This document shows positions 17,876 through 25,204 of a stretch of DNA of 48,722 bases, one piece after another. The stretch comes from an uncultured Flavobacteriaceae bacterium. GTDB lineage: Bacteria; Bacteroidota; Bacteroidia; Flavobacteriales; Flavobacteriaceae. How positions within the stretch are numbered: position 1 is the first letter of the stretch; the number at the start of each line of letters is the position of its first letter. The notes beneath the pieces were generated by a model. That model had not been told where the DNA came from. It saw only the letters and a program-made list of their open reading frames with translations, and made no database searches. The position numbers and the translations under genes are program-made. Location of the stretch: positions 1-48,722 of the forward strand of contig CAJXVT010000014.1 in assembly GCA_913062575.1 (NCBI GenBank), given 5' to 3'.

Positions 17876-19267
17876 CTATCTAAAACGAATACTTTCTTTT
17901 TCTCCATCAGTATTTATCATTTCAATAACAATTTTATACCTTCTATCTTTTCCTAATGCTTCTAAAACTTGCACCGCTTTTTTCGCATCCTTAATTATTG
18001 CATTATTTACCTTAGTAATGATATAACCTTTTAAGCTATTTTCGGATTCATCATCTCCCGTTCTAAATATTATTACTCCATTAGAAACACCATGACTTTT
18101 CAACTCTTTTTTCGTCAAGTTTTTCAACTCCCAATTAAAAGCACTTGAAATATATTGTATTTTTCTTTTAGAAAGTTTCACTTTTTCAGAAATCATCACT
18201 CCATCCCTATCAACAGTTACACTCACTGTTTCATTTGGTCTTTTGGCTTTTAAATGTCCTTTTAGATCAGAAAACTTAGCTATGTCAATATCATTGATCT
18301 TCTTAATAATATCTCCTGCTTTTAAACCTGCTTTTTTTGCTTCACTTTTATCAGAAAACCCTCCTATTTTCACACCATCTTCTGTATAAGCTCTATCAAT
18401 TGAAATACCTAAAACAGCTTCTTGCACTTTTCCAAACTCCATCAAATCTTCAATTACTTTTTTAGCAATATTCGAAGGAACCGCAAAAGAATAGCCTACA
18501 AACGATCCTGTTTTAGAAGAAATCGCAGTATTAATACCAACCAATTCTCCACGAGTATTTACCAAAGCTCCACCACTATTTCCAGGATTTACAGCGGCAT
18601 CTGTTTGAATAAAGGAATCTACAATACTCCCGTTCCCTTTCAAATCTCTACCTTTTGCACTTACAATCCCAGCTGTTACTGTTGATGTTAAATTATATGG
18701 ATTTCCAACAGCCAATACCCATTCTCCAACCTTTATGGCATCAGAATTAGCAAAAGGAATATATGGTAAATCACCAATTGCATCAATTTTCAACAAAGCA
18801 ATATCATTTTCTGGATCTGTCCCTATCAATTCTGCCTTGTATTTTTTCTGATTGTTTAAGGTAACTTCTAGAGCCGATGCTCCATCAATTACATGATTAT
18901 TGGTCACTATATATCCATCTGCAGAAATAATAACTCCACTTCCAGTTCCTACTTGTTCATACTTTCGTGTTCCACTACCTCTACCAAAATGGTATTCTAA
19001 AGATCGATTGGTTTGTGTTTTTATTGCGGTGTTTTTAACATGAACAACAGCATGTATAGTTTTTTCAGCTGCTTCTGTAAAATTTGTTGGTGAATACGTT
19101 GTTGATACATCTGCAGATTTAAAATTTGTCTGTATGGCTTGTATAGCGGGTTCTACCGTTCGCTCAATAATTACTTGTGGTTTTTCTAGAAAAACTTTGT
19201 ACCCACCAAGCGTTAATACTCCTCCTAAAACTGCAATTCCTAATAAACTAGCTGTTTTTTTCATCAT
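17876..19267 (-). CDS. HtrA/DegP-type periplasmic serine protease
   Basis: An envelope quality-control protease. An N-terminal membrane or signal segment (residues 2-22) is followed by a trypsin-like domain with the full triad H125 (VTNNHVIDG), D155 (PENDIALLKI) and S231 (NPGNSGGAL). A PDZ domain follows ('VLGISIDRAYTEDGVKIGGF...AKKAGLKAGDIIKKINDIDI'), then a second, degenerate PDZ-like region ('HGVSNGVIIFRTGDD', 'LKGYIITKVNNAIIKDAKKAVQVL'). The 463 residues fit DegP/DegQ. It has a strong promoter at 19290-19319 with a phased repeat array just upstream, suggesting stress-response control. Confidence 0.93.
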   Translation of the reverse strand: MMKKTASLLGIAVLGGVLTLGGYKVFLEKPQVIIERTVEPAIQAIQTNFKSADVSTTYSPTNFTEAAEKTIHAVVHVKNTAIKTQTNRSLEYHFGRGSGTRKYEQVGTGSGVIISADGYIVTNNHVIDGASALEVTLNNQKKYKAELIGTDPENDIALLKIDAIGDLPYIPFANSDAIKVGEWVLAVGNPYNLTSTVTAGIVSAKGRDLKGNGSIVDSFIQTDAAVNPGNSGGALVNTRGELVGINTAISSKTGSFVGYSFAVPSNIAKKVIEDLMEFGKVQEAVLGISIDRAYTEDGVKIGGFSDKSEAKKAGLKAGDIIKKINDIDIAKFSDLKGHLKAKRPNETVSVTVDRDGVMISEKVKLSKRKIQYISSAFNWELKNLTKKELKSHGVSNGVIIFRTGDDESENSLKGYIITKVNNAIIKDAKKAVQVLEALGKDRRYKIVIEMINTDGEKESIRFR

Positions 19268-19289
19268 TTTAATATTTTTTAGAACTATT

Positions 19290-19319
19290 CAAATATACAA
19301 TTTTAACATTTCAATCAAA
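19290..19319 (-). promoter_or_regulatory. Full -33/-7 promoter of the htrA gene
   Basis: On the minus strand TTTG (19316-19319), 18 nt, TATATTTG (19290-19297): one of the best matches to the Bacteroidota promoter consensus in this window. It is 22 bp upstream of the start codon. Confidence 0.75.
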
Positions 19320-19324
19320 TCTGT

Positions 19325-19360
19325 TTAACGCTATTTAACGGTTTTTAACCCTGTGTTAAC
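19325..19360. promoter_or_regulatory. Four helically phased TTAAC boxes between htrA and dapF
   Basis: TTAAC occurs at 19325, 19335, 19345 and 19356, i.e. spacings of 10, 10 and 11 bp. On the htrA strand this reads GTTAA-N6-GTTAA-N5-GTTAA-N5-GTTAA and ends 5 bp upstream of the htrA -33 element. It resembles OmpR/PhoB-family response-regulator sites. Confidence 0.6.
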
Positions 19361-19385
19361 AAACAGTATTCAGTATATAAATTGT

Positions 19386-19393
19386 TATATTTG
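19386..19393 (+). promoter_or_regulatory. -7 promoter element of dapF
   Basis: TATATTTG, 6 nt before the dapF ATG, so the leader would be nearly absent. No clear -33 TTG precedes it. Confidence 0.6.
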
Positions 19394-19399
19394 TAGCTT

Positions 19400-20170
19400 A
19401 TGAATATATATTTTTACAAATACCAAGGAACAGGAAATGACTTTATCATGATTGATAACAGAAACCTATTCTTTCCAAAAGATAACTCATCTTTAATACA
19501 TAGATTGTGTGATCGACATTTTGGAATTGGCGCAGATGGTGTTATTTTAATTGAAAATGATGCTGTCTCTGATTTTAAAATGAGCTATTTTAATGCAGAT
19601 GGAAGTGAGACCTTTTGCGGGAATGGTGGTAGATGTGCAGTTGCTTTTGCAAAGTATTTAAAAATTATAACTTCTAAAACAACTTTCACTGGCTATGATG
19701 GATCTCACTATGCAGAAATAGAAAATAACACCGTTTCTTTACAAATGATTGATGTAGACGATATAAAAATAAATAGCAACTCTGTTTATGCATATACAGG
19801 AACTCAACATCATGTAGAACTAGTAGCTGATCTTGATAAATATCCTGTTTTTGAAAACGGAAAGAAAATTAGATATAGTTATGATGCTCCTGGAAGCAAT
19901 GTGAATTTTGTTCAAAAAATAAATGAAACTACCTTTAGAGTCCGTACTTATGAAAAAGGTGTGGAAAATGAAACATTGGCTTGTGGAACTGGTGTTACTG
20001 CTGTTGCTGTAGCAATGCATAAAACAGGAGAAACAACATCAAACACAATAACTCTACCTGTAGAAGGAGGCGAATTAGAAGTTGCTTTTAAGGTAGGAAA
20101 CGACAGGTATACCAATATCTTTTTAAAAGGTCTTGCTACTTTTGTTTTTAAAGGAACTATAGAATCTTAA
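19400..20170 (+). CDS. dapF: Diaminopimelate epimerase
   Basis: Interconverts LL- and meso-diaminopimelate for lysine and peptidoglycan synthesis. Both catalytic cysteines are in place: C73 in 'FCGNGGRC' and C195 in 'LACGTGVTAVAVA'. The N-terminus 'FYKYQGTGNDFIMID' is the family signature, and 256 residues is the expected length. The stop codon overlaps the ATG of the next gene (TAATG), so the acetyltransferase is likely translationally coupled. It heads a cell-wall cluster with mltG. Confidence 0.96.
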   Translation: MNIYFYKYQGTGNDFIMIDNRNLFFPKDNSSLIHRLCDRHFGIGADGVILIENDAVSDFKMSYFNADGSETFCGNGGRCAVAFAKYLKIITSKTTFTGYDGSHYAEIENNTVSLQMIDVDDIKINSNSVYAYTGTQHHVELVADLDKYPVFENGKKIRYSYDAPGSNVNFVQKINETTFRVRTYEKGVENETLACGTGVTAVAVAMHKTGETTSNTITLPVEGGELEVAFKVGNDRYTNIFLKGLATFVFKGTIES

Positions 20171-20694
20171 TGAATACTTTACAAGGAAATATAATCACAT
20201 TACGCGCTCTTGAACCAGAAGACTTAGAGTTTCTGTTTGAAACAGAAAACAATGAATCTTTTTGGGAAGTAAGCCATACTCAAACTCCTTTTTCAAAGTT
20301 TTTATTAAAACAATATTTAGAAAATGCACATTTAGATATTTTTGAAGCTAAACAATTACGTTTAATCATTCAAGAGAATTTAAATCAGAAAGCTGTAGGT
20401 ATGATTGATTTGTTCGATTTCAATCCTCAACACAAAAGAGCCGGAATTGGAATTTTGATTCATCAAAAATATCAGAAAAACGGATTCGCTTCAGAAGCAA
20501 TTGAACTATTAGTGAACTATTGCTTTACACATTTAAACCTACATCAATTGTATGCAAATATCACTTTCGATAATTCTAAAAGTATCGCATTATTTCAAAA
20601 ACACCAATTTCAGAAAATCGGCGTAAAAAAAGACTGGCTTTTTTCTGACAAAAAATTTAAAGACGAAATCTTATTTCAAATTATCAATGAATAA
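20170..20694 (+). CDS. GNAT acetyltransferase, RimJ/RimL-like
   Basis: A 174-residue GCN5-related N-acetyltransferase. 'ITLRALEPEDLEFLFETEN' is the typical RimJ/RimL N-terminus, 'RAGIGILIHQKYQKNGFASEAIELLVNYCF' holds the acetyl-CoA loop (Q-x-x-G-x-A-like), and 'NLHQLYANITFDNSKSIALFQKHQF' is the conserved C-terminal strand-helix with the NxxSxxLFxKxGF pattern. The substrate is not predictable. It overlaps dapF by 1 nt and mltG by 8 nt. Confidence 0.85.
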   Translation: MNTLQGNIITLRALEPEDLEFLFETENNESFWEVSHTQTPFSKFLLKQYLENAHLDIFEAKQLRLIIQENLNQKAVGMIDLFDFNPQHKRAGIGILIHQKYQKNGFASEAIELLVNYCFTHLNLHQLYANITFDNSKSIALFQKHQFQKIGVKKDWLFSDKKFKDEILFQIINE

Positions 20695-21721
20695 AAAGAA
20701 ACTCATTTTATTAATAGTTAGTCTACTTCTAATAGTTGGAGGTGTATTAACCTATAATATTTACAACAAAATTTACGCGCCAAGTACTATCAAAGAAGGC
20801 TTTATTTACATCAAAACAAACAGTAGTTTAAAAGATGTAGAAAATGAAATAAGACCATTTTTAAAACGTGTAAAACCTTTTATTTGGGTTGCCAACCGAA
20901 AAAAATACAGCAGCGTAATTAGAGCAGGTAAATTTAAAATTCCGAAAGGAATTTCTAATAATGATTTAATTAATTTACTAAGAAGTGGTAAACAAACACC
21001 AATAAAACTGGTATTTAACAACCAACATTCTCTCGAAAATTTAGCAGGAAGAATTGCTGTTCAGATTGAAGCAGATTCGACAGCTATTCTAAACGCAATA
21101 ACAGATGTTTCTTTTTTAAAGAAACACAAATTCACTTCTAAAACCGCTCTAGGAATGTATGTTCCTAATAGCTATGAGTTCTACTGGAATACCGATGCAG
21201 AACAATTTAGAGATAGAATGCACAAGGAATATAATCGTTTTTGGACAGAAAAAAGAATCAAAAAAGCCCGAGAATTAAAGCTAAACAGAACACAAGTCAT
21301 CGCTTTAGCATCTATTGTCCAAAAAGAAACTGCCAAGGTTTCAGAACGACCAATTGTTGCTGGCTTATACTTAAACAGGATAAAAAGAAGAATTCCTCTT
21401 GGAGCCGATCCAACAATTATATATGCATTAAAAGAAAAATACGGTCAAGATTTCACTGTAAAAAGAGTGCTCTTCAAAGATTTAAAAATAGATTCACCAT
21501 ATAACACTTACATTCATAGAGGCATTCCACCATCATTAATTGCAATGCCAGACATCTCTTCTATTGATGCCGTTTTATTTTCAACGAAACACAAGTATAT
21601 CTTTATGTGTGCAGATGTTGACAAGATCGGTTATCATGCTTTTGCGATCACTTTAAAGCAACACAATAGAAATGCTGCAAAATACCATCGTTGGATGAAT
21701 CAACAGGGAATAAATAGATAG
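20687..21721 (+). CDS. mltG: Endolytic transglycosylase MltG
   Basis: An inner-membrane YceG-like enzyme that cuts nascent peptidoglycan strands and sets their length. One N-terminal membrane helix (residues 5-24) precedes a LysM-like region ('GFIYIKTNSSLKDVENEIRPFL') and the catalytic domain, where 'ALASIVQKETAKVSERPIVAGLYLNRI' contains the catalytic glutamate and 'IPLGADPTIIYAL' the conserved L-x-x-D-P-T motif. 344 residues is normal. It sits in the dapF-GNAT-mltG run. Confidence 0.95.
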   Translation: MNKKKLILLIVSLLLIVGGVLTYNIYNKIYAPSTIKEGFIYIKTNSSLKDVENEIRPFLKRVKPFIWVANRKKYSSVIRAGKFKIPKGISNNDLINLLRSGKQTPIKLVFNNQHSLENLAGRIAVQIEADSTAILNAITDVSFLKKHKFTSKTALGMYVPNSYEFYWNTDAEQFRDRMHKEYNRFWTEKRIKKARELKLNRTQVIALASIVQKETAKVSERPIVAGLYLNRIKRRIPLGADPTIIYALKEKYGQDFTVKRVLFKDLKIDSPYNTYIHRGIPPSLIAMPDISSIDAVLFSTKHKYIFMCADVDKIGYHAFAITLKQHNRNAAKYHRWMNQQGINR

Positions 21722-21726
21722 TTAGA

Positions 21727-22680
21727 TTGTTAAACTATAAAAAAATACAAAAAAGCAATCTGTCATTCCCGAGAAATCGGGAATCCATTTATAAAAGAAC
21801 CTCTTATCTTTTTTCTTTAATAACTTTCTTATTTGCTTTAACAATCAACGCACAAACATCATCATTCTATAAAAAGTCTGACACCTTAAACACTAAAAGA
21901 AGAAATGCCGTTGCAATAACTAAAACTACGTTAGCTATTGGAACTTTAGTCGCATTAGATAAGTTGTGGTATGCAGATTACCCGCGTTCTAGTTTTCATT
22001 TTATCAATGACAACAGTCAGTGGAAGCAAATGGATAAAATTGGACATTTAATGACGTCTTATTATTTCGGAAAAGTTGGAATGGAGGCCTTAGACTGGGC
22101 TGGAGTTAACAAGAAAAATCAATTAATTTATGGAGCTACTTTTGGTTTCACCTTTTTAACAGCTTTAGAAGTATTGGATGGGTTTTCTAAAAAATGGGGC
22201 GCTTCTTGGGGAGATATTCTAGCAAATGCTAGCGGAACAGGATTGTTAGTTGGACAAGAGTTATTGTGGGAAGAACAACGTATTGTCTTAAAATATTCTT
22301 TTCATCAAACAGATTATGCCAAACAAAGGCCAAATATTTTGGGAGAAAATTTTATTCAACAAACCTTAAAAGATTACAACGGACAAACCTATTGGTTGTC
22401 TGCAAATATTTGGTCATTCAATAAAAAAGGGAATTTTCCAAAATGGCTAAATGTTGCTTTTGGTTATGGTGCTGACGGAATGCTTTACGGCGCTTCCAAT
22501 CCTGTTCAAAACCCATATAGACAGTTCTACTTGAGCTTAGATCTAGACTTAACCAAAATACAGACAAATTCGAAATTCTTAAAGACTTTGTTCTCTACTA
22601 TCAATTTCATAAAAATTCCTGCTCCTACATTAGAATACAACACCAAAAACGGATTTAAATTACATTATTTGTATTTCTAA
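21727..22680 (+). CDS. DUF2279 family exported protein (YfiM-like)
   Basis: About 317 residues from a TTG at 21727. A hydrophobic export signal ending in INAQ (near residue 43) is followed by the DUF2279 core: 'QWKQMDKIGHLMTSYYFGKVGMEALDW' with the K-x-G-H motif, 'FTFLTALEVLDGFSKKWGASWGDILANASGTGL', and 'KYSFHQTDYAKQRPNILGENF'. It probably resides in the envelope; function unknown. No ATG exists before the signal peptide: a short inverted-repeat element (21765-21784) is translated as SFPRNRES between the TTG and the signal, so the true start is uncertain. It starts 5 bp after mltG. Confidence 0.75.
   Translation: MLNYKKIQKSNLSFPRNRESIYKRTSYLFSLITFLFALTINAQTSSFYKKSDTLNTKRRNAVAITKTTLAIGTLVALDKLWYADYPRSSFHFINDNSQWKQMDKIGHLMTSYYFGKVGMEALDWAGVNKKNQLIYGATFGFTFLTALEVLDGFSKKWGASWGDILANASGTGLLVGQELLWEEQRIVLKYSFHQTDYAKQRPNILGENFIQQTLKDYNGQTYWLSANIWSFNKKGNFPKWLNVAFGYGADGMLYGASNPVQNPYRQFYLSLDLDLTKIQTNSKFLKTLFSTINFIKIPAPTLEYNTKNGFKLHYLYF
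21765..21784. repeat. REP-like hairpin inside the 5' end of the DUF2279 gene
   Basis: ATTCCCGA-GAAA-TCGGGAAT, a perfect 8-bp stem with a GAAA tetraloop, flanked by TGTC and CCA. It matches, from memory, the short 'TCATTCCCG..CGGGAATC' element dispersed in many bacterial genomes. Confidence 0.7.
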
Positions 22681-22724
22681 CAAATACAAATGAGCTGATT
22701 ACCAGCTATTTAAAATATATGTTG

Positions 22725-22732
22725 TACTTTTG
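22725..22732 (+). promoter_or_regulatory. -7 promoter element of the lysozyme-fold gene
   Basis: TACTTTTG followed by CACCCGC; the same TACTTTTGCACC string occurs at the gap promoter. It lies 20-40 bp before the possible start codons of the next gene. Confidence 0.6.
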
Positions 22733-22774
22733 CACCCGCTTAACAGAAAGTAAATTATTATTAGATATTTTTTA

Positions 22775-23344
22775 TTGATTTTCGGAATTGTTCTTTTGAC
22801 AAACAACGCAGTTGTTATAGACAAAAAAGAAGAAAAGAGTTCAACAGAAATTATTACAGTAGAAGAATATAGTGATTTTGAAATCTTATTCTTAGAAAAC
22901 AACTTTATCGCTTTTAAAGAAGCCCTTGCTTTTAAAGAATCACAAGGAAACTATAGAGCAGTAAATACGTTAGGGTATCTTGGGAAGTACCAATTCGGTA
23001 TTACTACGCTAGATCGTTTTAGAATTAAAAATCCAGATGCTTTTTTAAAAAACCCAGAACTACAAGAACGTGCATTTTCTGCATTGTGCTCTGTAAACAA
23101 ATGGATTTTACGAAAAGACATTAAAAGAATGGTTGGTAAAACCATTAACGGAATTACAATTACAGAATCTGGCATCTTAGCTGCCGCTCATTTAAGTGGC
23201 GCAGGAAATGTAAAGAAATATTTACGCACAAATGGAAGCAATAACTTAAGCGATGCATATGGTTCTTCTATAGAATGCTATCTGAAAAAGTTTGCAGATT
23301 ATAATGTTTCCACTGTAGTTGCTAACAGAAAAGCTAGGGTTTAA
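22775..23344 (+). CDS. Lysozyme-fold (lytic transglycosylase-like) exported protein
   Basis: The frame holds 'FIAFKEALAFKESQGNYRAVNTLGYLGKYQFGITTL', where E-S-Q-G-N-Y-x-x-x-N and G-K-Y-Q-F-G are the catalytic and substrate-binding motifs of the SLT/goose-lysozyme fold, and 'ESGILAAAHLSGAGNVKKYL', typical of the same group. It likely cleaves peptidoglycan in the periplasm. The start is unclear: a TTG at 22775 gives 189 residues, but the frame stays open to three ATT codons at 22754-22760, and reading from there adds IRYFL to complete a normal signal peptide. No ATG is available. It converges on the S26 gene with a 4-bp overlap. Confidence 0.72.
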   Translation: MIFGIVLLTNNAVVIDKKEEKSSTEIITVEEYSDFEILFLENNFIAFKEALAFKESQGNYRAVNTLGYLGKYQFGITTLDRFRIKNPDAFLKNPELQERAFSALCSVNKWILRKDIKRMVGKTINGITITESGILAAAHLSGAGNVKKYLRTNGSNNLSDAYGSSIECYLKKFADYNVSTVVANRKARV

Positions 23345-24030
23345 AATATTTTAAACAATACACCAACTAAATCATTTACATCAATTAACCCACCAGTTCT
23401 AGAGTCAAAAGTATTATCTCTATTATCCCCTAGCACGAATATTTTATTTTCAGGAATTATTAATGGACCAAAATTATCTTTGTTCCATTTTTCTTTATAG
23501 AGCTTATAAATTGTTTCATCAAAATGATTAACTGAATCTTTTAATCGAACTAATTTTAATTTATTCTGACGGATAAATTCATTGGTTAATGATAGCAGAA
23601 CAGGCCCTTTATTAAAAAACACAGAAGAATAAACATCATTATTCACATTTGGCATTTTCTGAATCTCTTTAAATTTTTTTTCAGTTACTTCATAATTAAA
23701 CCTCAAATTTAAGTTATCGTCAACAGTTTTACTATTCACTATTAAAACTCCTTCTACAATTTTTAGCGTGTCATTTTCTTTTGCAACTTGCCTATGAACT
23801 CTTACATGCTTATCTACATACAAATCATTAAACTTATAGCAAACAAAGTCTCCATTTTTTGAAGTTATTAAATTTGTTCCCAAAGTTTTAGAATTCATCT
23901 TTATACCTGGATCGTTTGCTATAGTTGGGTTATTATATACCACAAAAAGGCCAGTTGGGTAAAGTAAAAAATTATAAATGGCAAAAACTCCAAAAAAAAC
24001 AATTAGTGCTATTTTTATTTTCTTTTTCAT
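23341..24030 (-). CDS. S26 signal-peptidase-like protein, probably catalytically inactive
   Basis: I start at ATG 24030 (MKKKIKIALIVFFGVF), giving 229 residues with one N-terminal membrane helix (5-23). The C-terminal box E motif GDNRDNTFDSR (201-211) is a textbook signal peptidase I signature, and 'NGDFVCYKF' (59-67) and 'NDTLKIVEGVLIVNSKTVDDNL' match the beta-domain. But box B, expected SMxPT, reads A38-N-D-P-G, and box D, expected KR, reads H79-R. So both catalytic Ser and Lys seem replaced. Between the boxes is a long insertion. It is likely a non-catalytic paralogue; the alignment is by eye. Confidence 0.75.
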   Translation of the reverse strand: MKKKIKIALIVFFGVFAIYNFLLYPTGLFVVYNNPTIANDPGIKMNSKTLGTNLITSKNGDFVCYKFNDLYVDKHVRVHRQVAKENDTLKIVEGVLIVNSKTVDDNLNLRFNYEVTEKKFKEIQKMPNVNNDVYSSVFFNKGPVLLSLTNEFIRQNKLKLVRLKDSVNHFDETIYKLYKEKWNKDNFGPLIIPENKIFVLGDNRDNTFDSRTGGLIDVNDLVGVLFKIF

Positions 24031-24037
24031 TCCAGTT

Positions 24038-24742
24038 TTATTTATGAATAATAAAAATAGCAGGTCTTTTGTGTAGATCTGGATTTTCATTCTTCCAACC
24101 TCTCACCTCTTTTGTTTTTATATACTCAGTAGGCAAGGTAATATCTGCTGCGATACATAAATTTGTAGTTGGAGTTAATGTTGCTTTTAAATCGATAAGC
24201 AACTTTTCGTTTCTATAGGGAGTTTCAATAAAAATTTGAGATTGATTTTTATCTTTTGACAGTCTTTCTAATTCTTTTATTGCTTTTTTTCTTTCTGATT
24301 TATCAATTGGTAAATAGCCATTAAACGCAAAACTTTGGCCGTTCATACCAGAACTCATCATCGCCATTAATATAGAAGATGGCCCAACTAAAGGAACCAC
24401 TTGAATTCCTTTTTCATGCGCCAATTTTACGATGGTTGCTCCTGGGTCTGCAACAGCTGGAACTCCAGCTTCAGACAATAATCCAACAGAAAATCCTTCA
24501 TTACAAATATCTAAATAGGTACGCGTCTCTATTTCGTTCGCGTATTTATCTAATAGCATTATTTTTAATGATGGCTGCGATTTTTTAGGTGTAATTTTTT
24601 TAATAAATCTTCTTGCTGATTTTTCATTTTCAACAATAAAATAATCTATTTGTTCTACTACTTTCTTAACTGACAAAGGCATTACTTCTAATGGTTCGTT
24701 ATCTCCTAAAGTAGTCGGAATTAAATATAATTTTCCTTTCAT
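24038..24742 (-). CDS. SAM-dependent methyltransferase, tetrapyrrole methylase fold (RsmI-related)
   Basis: Start at ATG 24742 (MKGKLYLIPTTLGDNEP), 234 residues. The fold signatures are 'LYLIPTTLGD' (N-terminal P-x-x-L/I-G), 'SEAGVPAVADPGATIVKLAHEKGIQVVPLVGPSSILMAMMSSGMNGQSFAFNG' split over several motifs (D-P-G and G-P-S-S), and 'IETPYRN'. RsmI methylates the 2'-O of C1402 in 16S rRNA; this protein departs from RsmI at the N-terminus ('DYFIVENEKSARRFIKK' instead of the AEDTR segment) and is better called an RsmI paralogue. It lies 5 bp after the phosphatase gene. Confidence 0.85.
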   Translation of the reverse strand: MKGKLYLIPTTLGDNEPLEVMPLSVKKVVEQIDYFIVENEKSARRFIKKITPKKSQPSLKIMLLDKYANEIETRTYLDICNEGFSVGLLSEAGVPAVADPGATIVKLAHEKGIQVVPLVGPSSILMAMMSSGMNGQSFAFNGYLPIDKSERKKAIKELERLSKDKNQSQIFIETPYRNEKLLIDLKATLTPTTNLCIAADITLPTEYIKTKEVRGWKNENPDLHKRPAIFIIHK

Positions 24743-24747
24743 GATTT

Positions 24748-25194
24748 TTAGTTTTTTAGCGCAATAATAGCACAAGCTGTATCTAGCATTTGATATACAT
24801 TTTCAAAACCATCGTTTTCGCCATAATATGGATCTGGAACATCACTATTAGATTCTGAATCAATTTCATTTAAAATGAGTTTAACTTTTTGCTCATCTTC
24901 ATTATTCCTTGCTAAGTCCAAAATATTCTGATAATTGCTTGCATCCATTGCATAAATCAAATCAAAGGTATCAAAATCTTTTACAGAAAATTTTCGTGCA
25001 CGCTGTTTGGTTAAATCAATTCCGTATTTCTTAGCAACAGCAATAGAACGTTGATCTGGCAGCTCACCAACATGATAGGCTGCTGTACCTGCAGAATCTA
25101 CTTGAATACTATCTGAATGCACTTTTGATTGTAAAATACCTTCCGCTAAGGGAGAACGGCAAATATTCCCCAAGCATACCATTAGTATTTTCAT
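24748..25194 (-). CDS. Low molecular weight protein-tyrosine phosphatase
   Basis: A 148-residue cytoplasmic phosphatase. The P-loop C7-LGNIC-R13-S sits at the N-terminus as in all LMW-PTPs, and the general-acid aspartate is in 'VPDPYYGENDGFENVYQML' (DPYYG motif). 'DSAGTAAYHVGELPDQRSIAVAKKYGIDL' is also characteristic. In other bacteria such enzymes oppose tyrosine kinases of capsule synthesis; no such kinase is visible here. It begins 10 bp after dnaA. Confidence 0.93.
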   Translation of the reverse strand: MKILMVCLGNICRSPLAEGILQSKVHSDSIQVDSAGTAAYHVGELPDQRSIAVAKKYGIDLTKQRARKFSVKDFDTFDLIYAMDASNYQNILDLARNNEDEQKVKLILNEIDSESNSDVPDPYYGENDGFENVYQMLDTACAIIALKN

Positions 25195-25204
25195 AATGTA
25201 AGTT

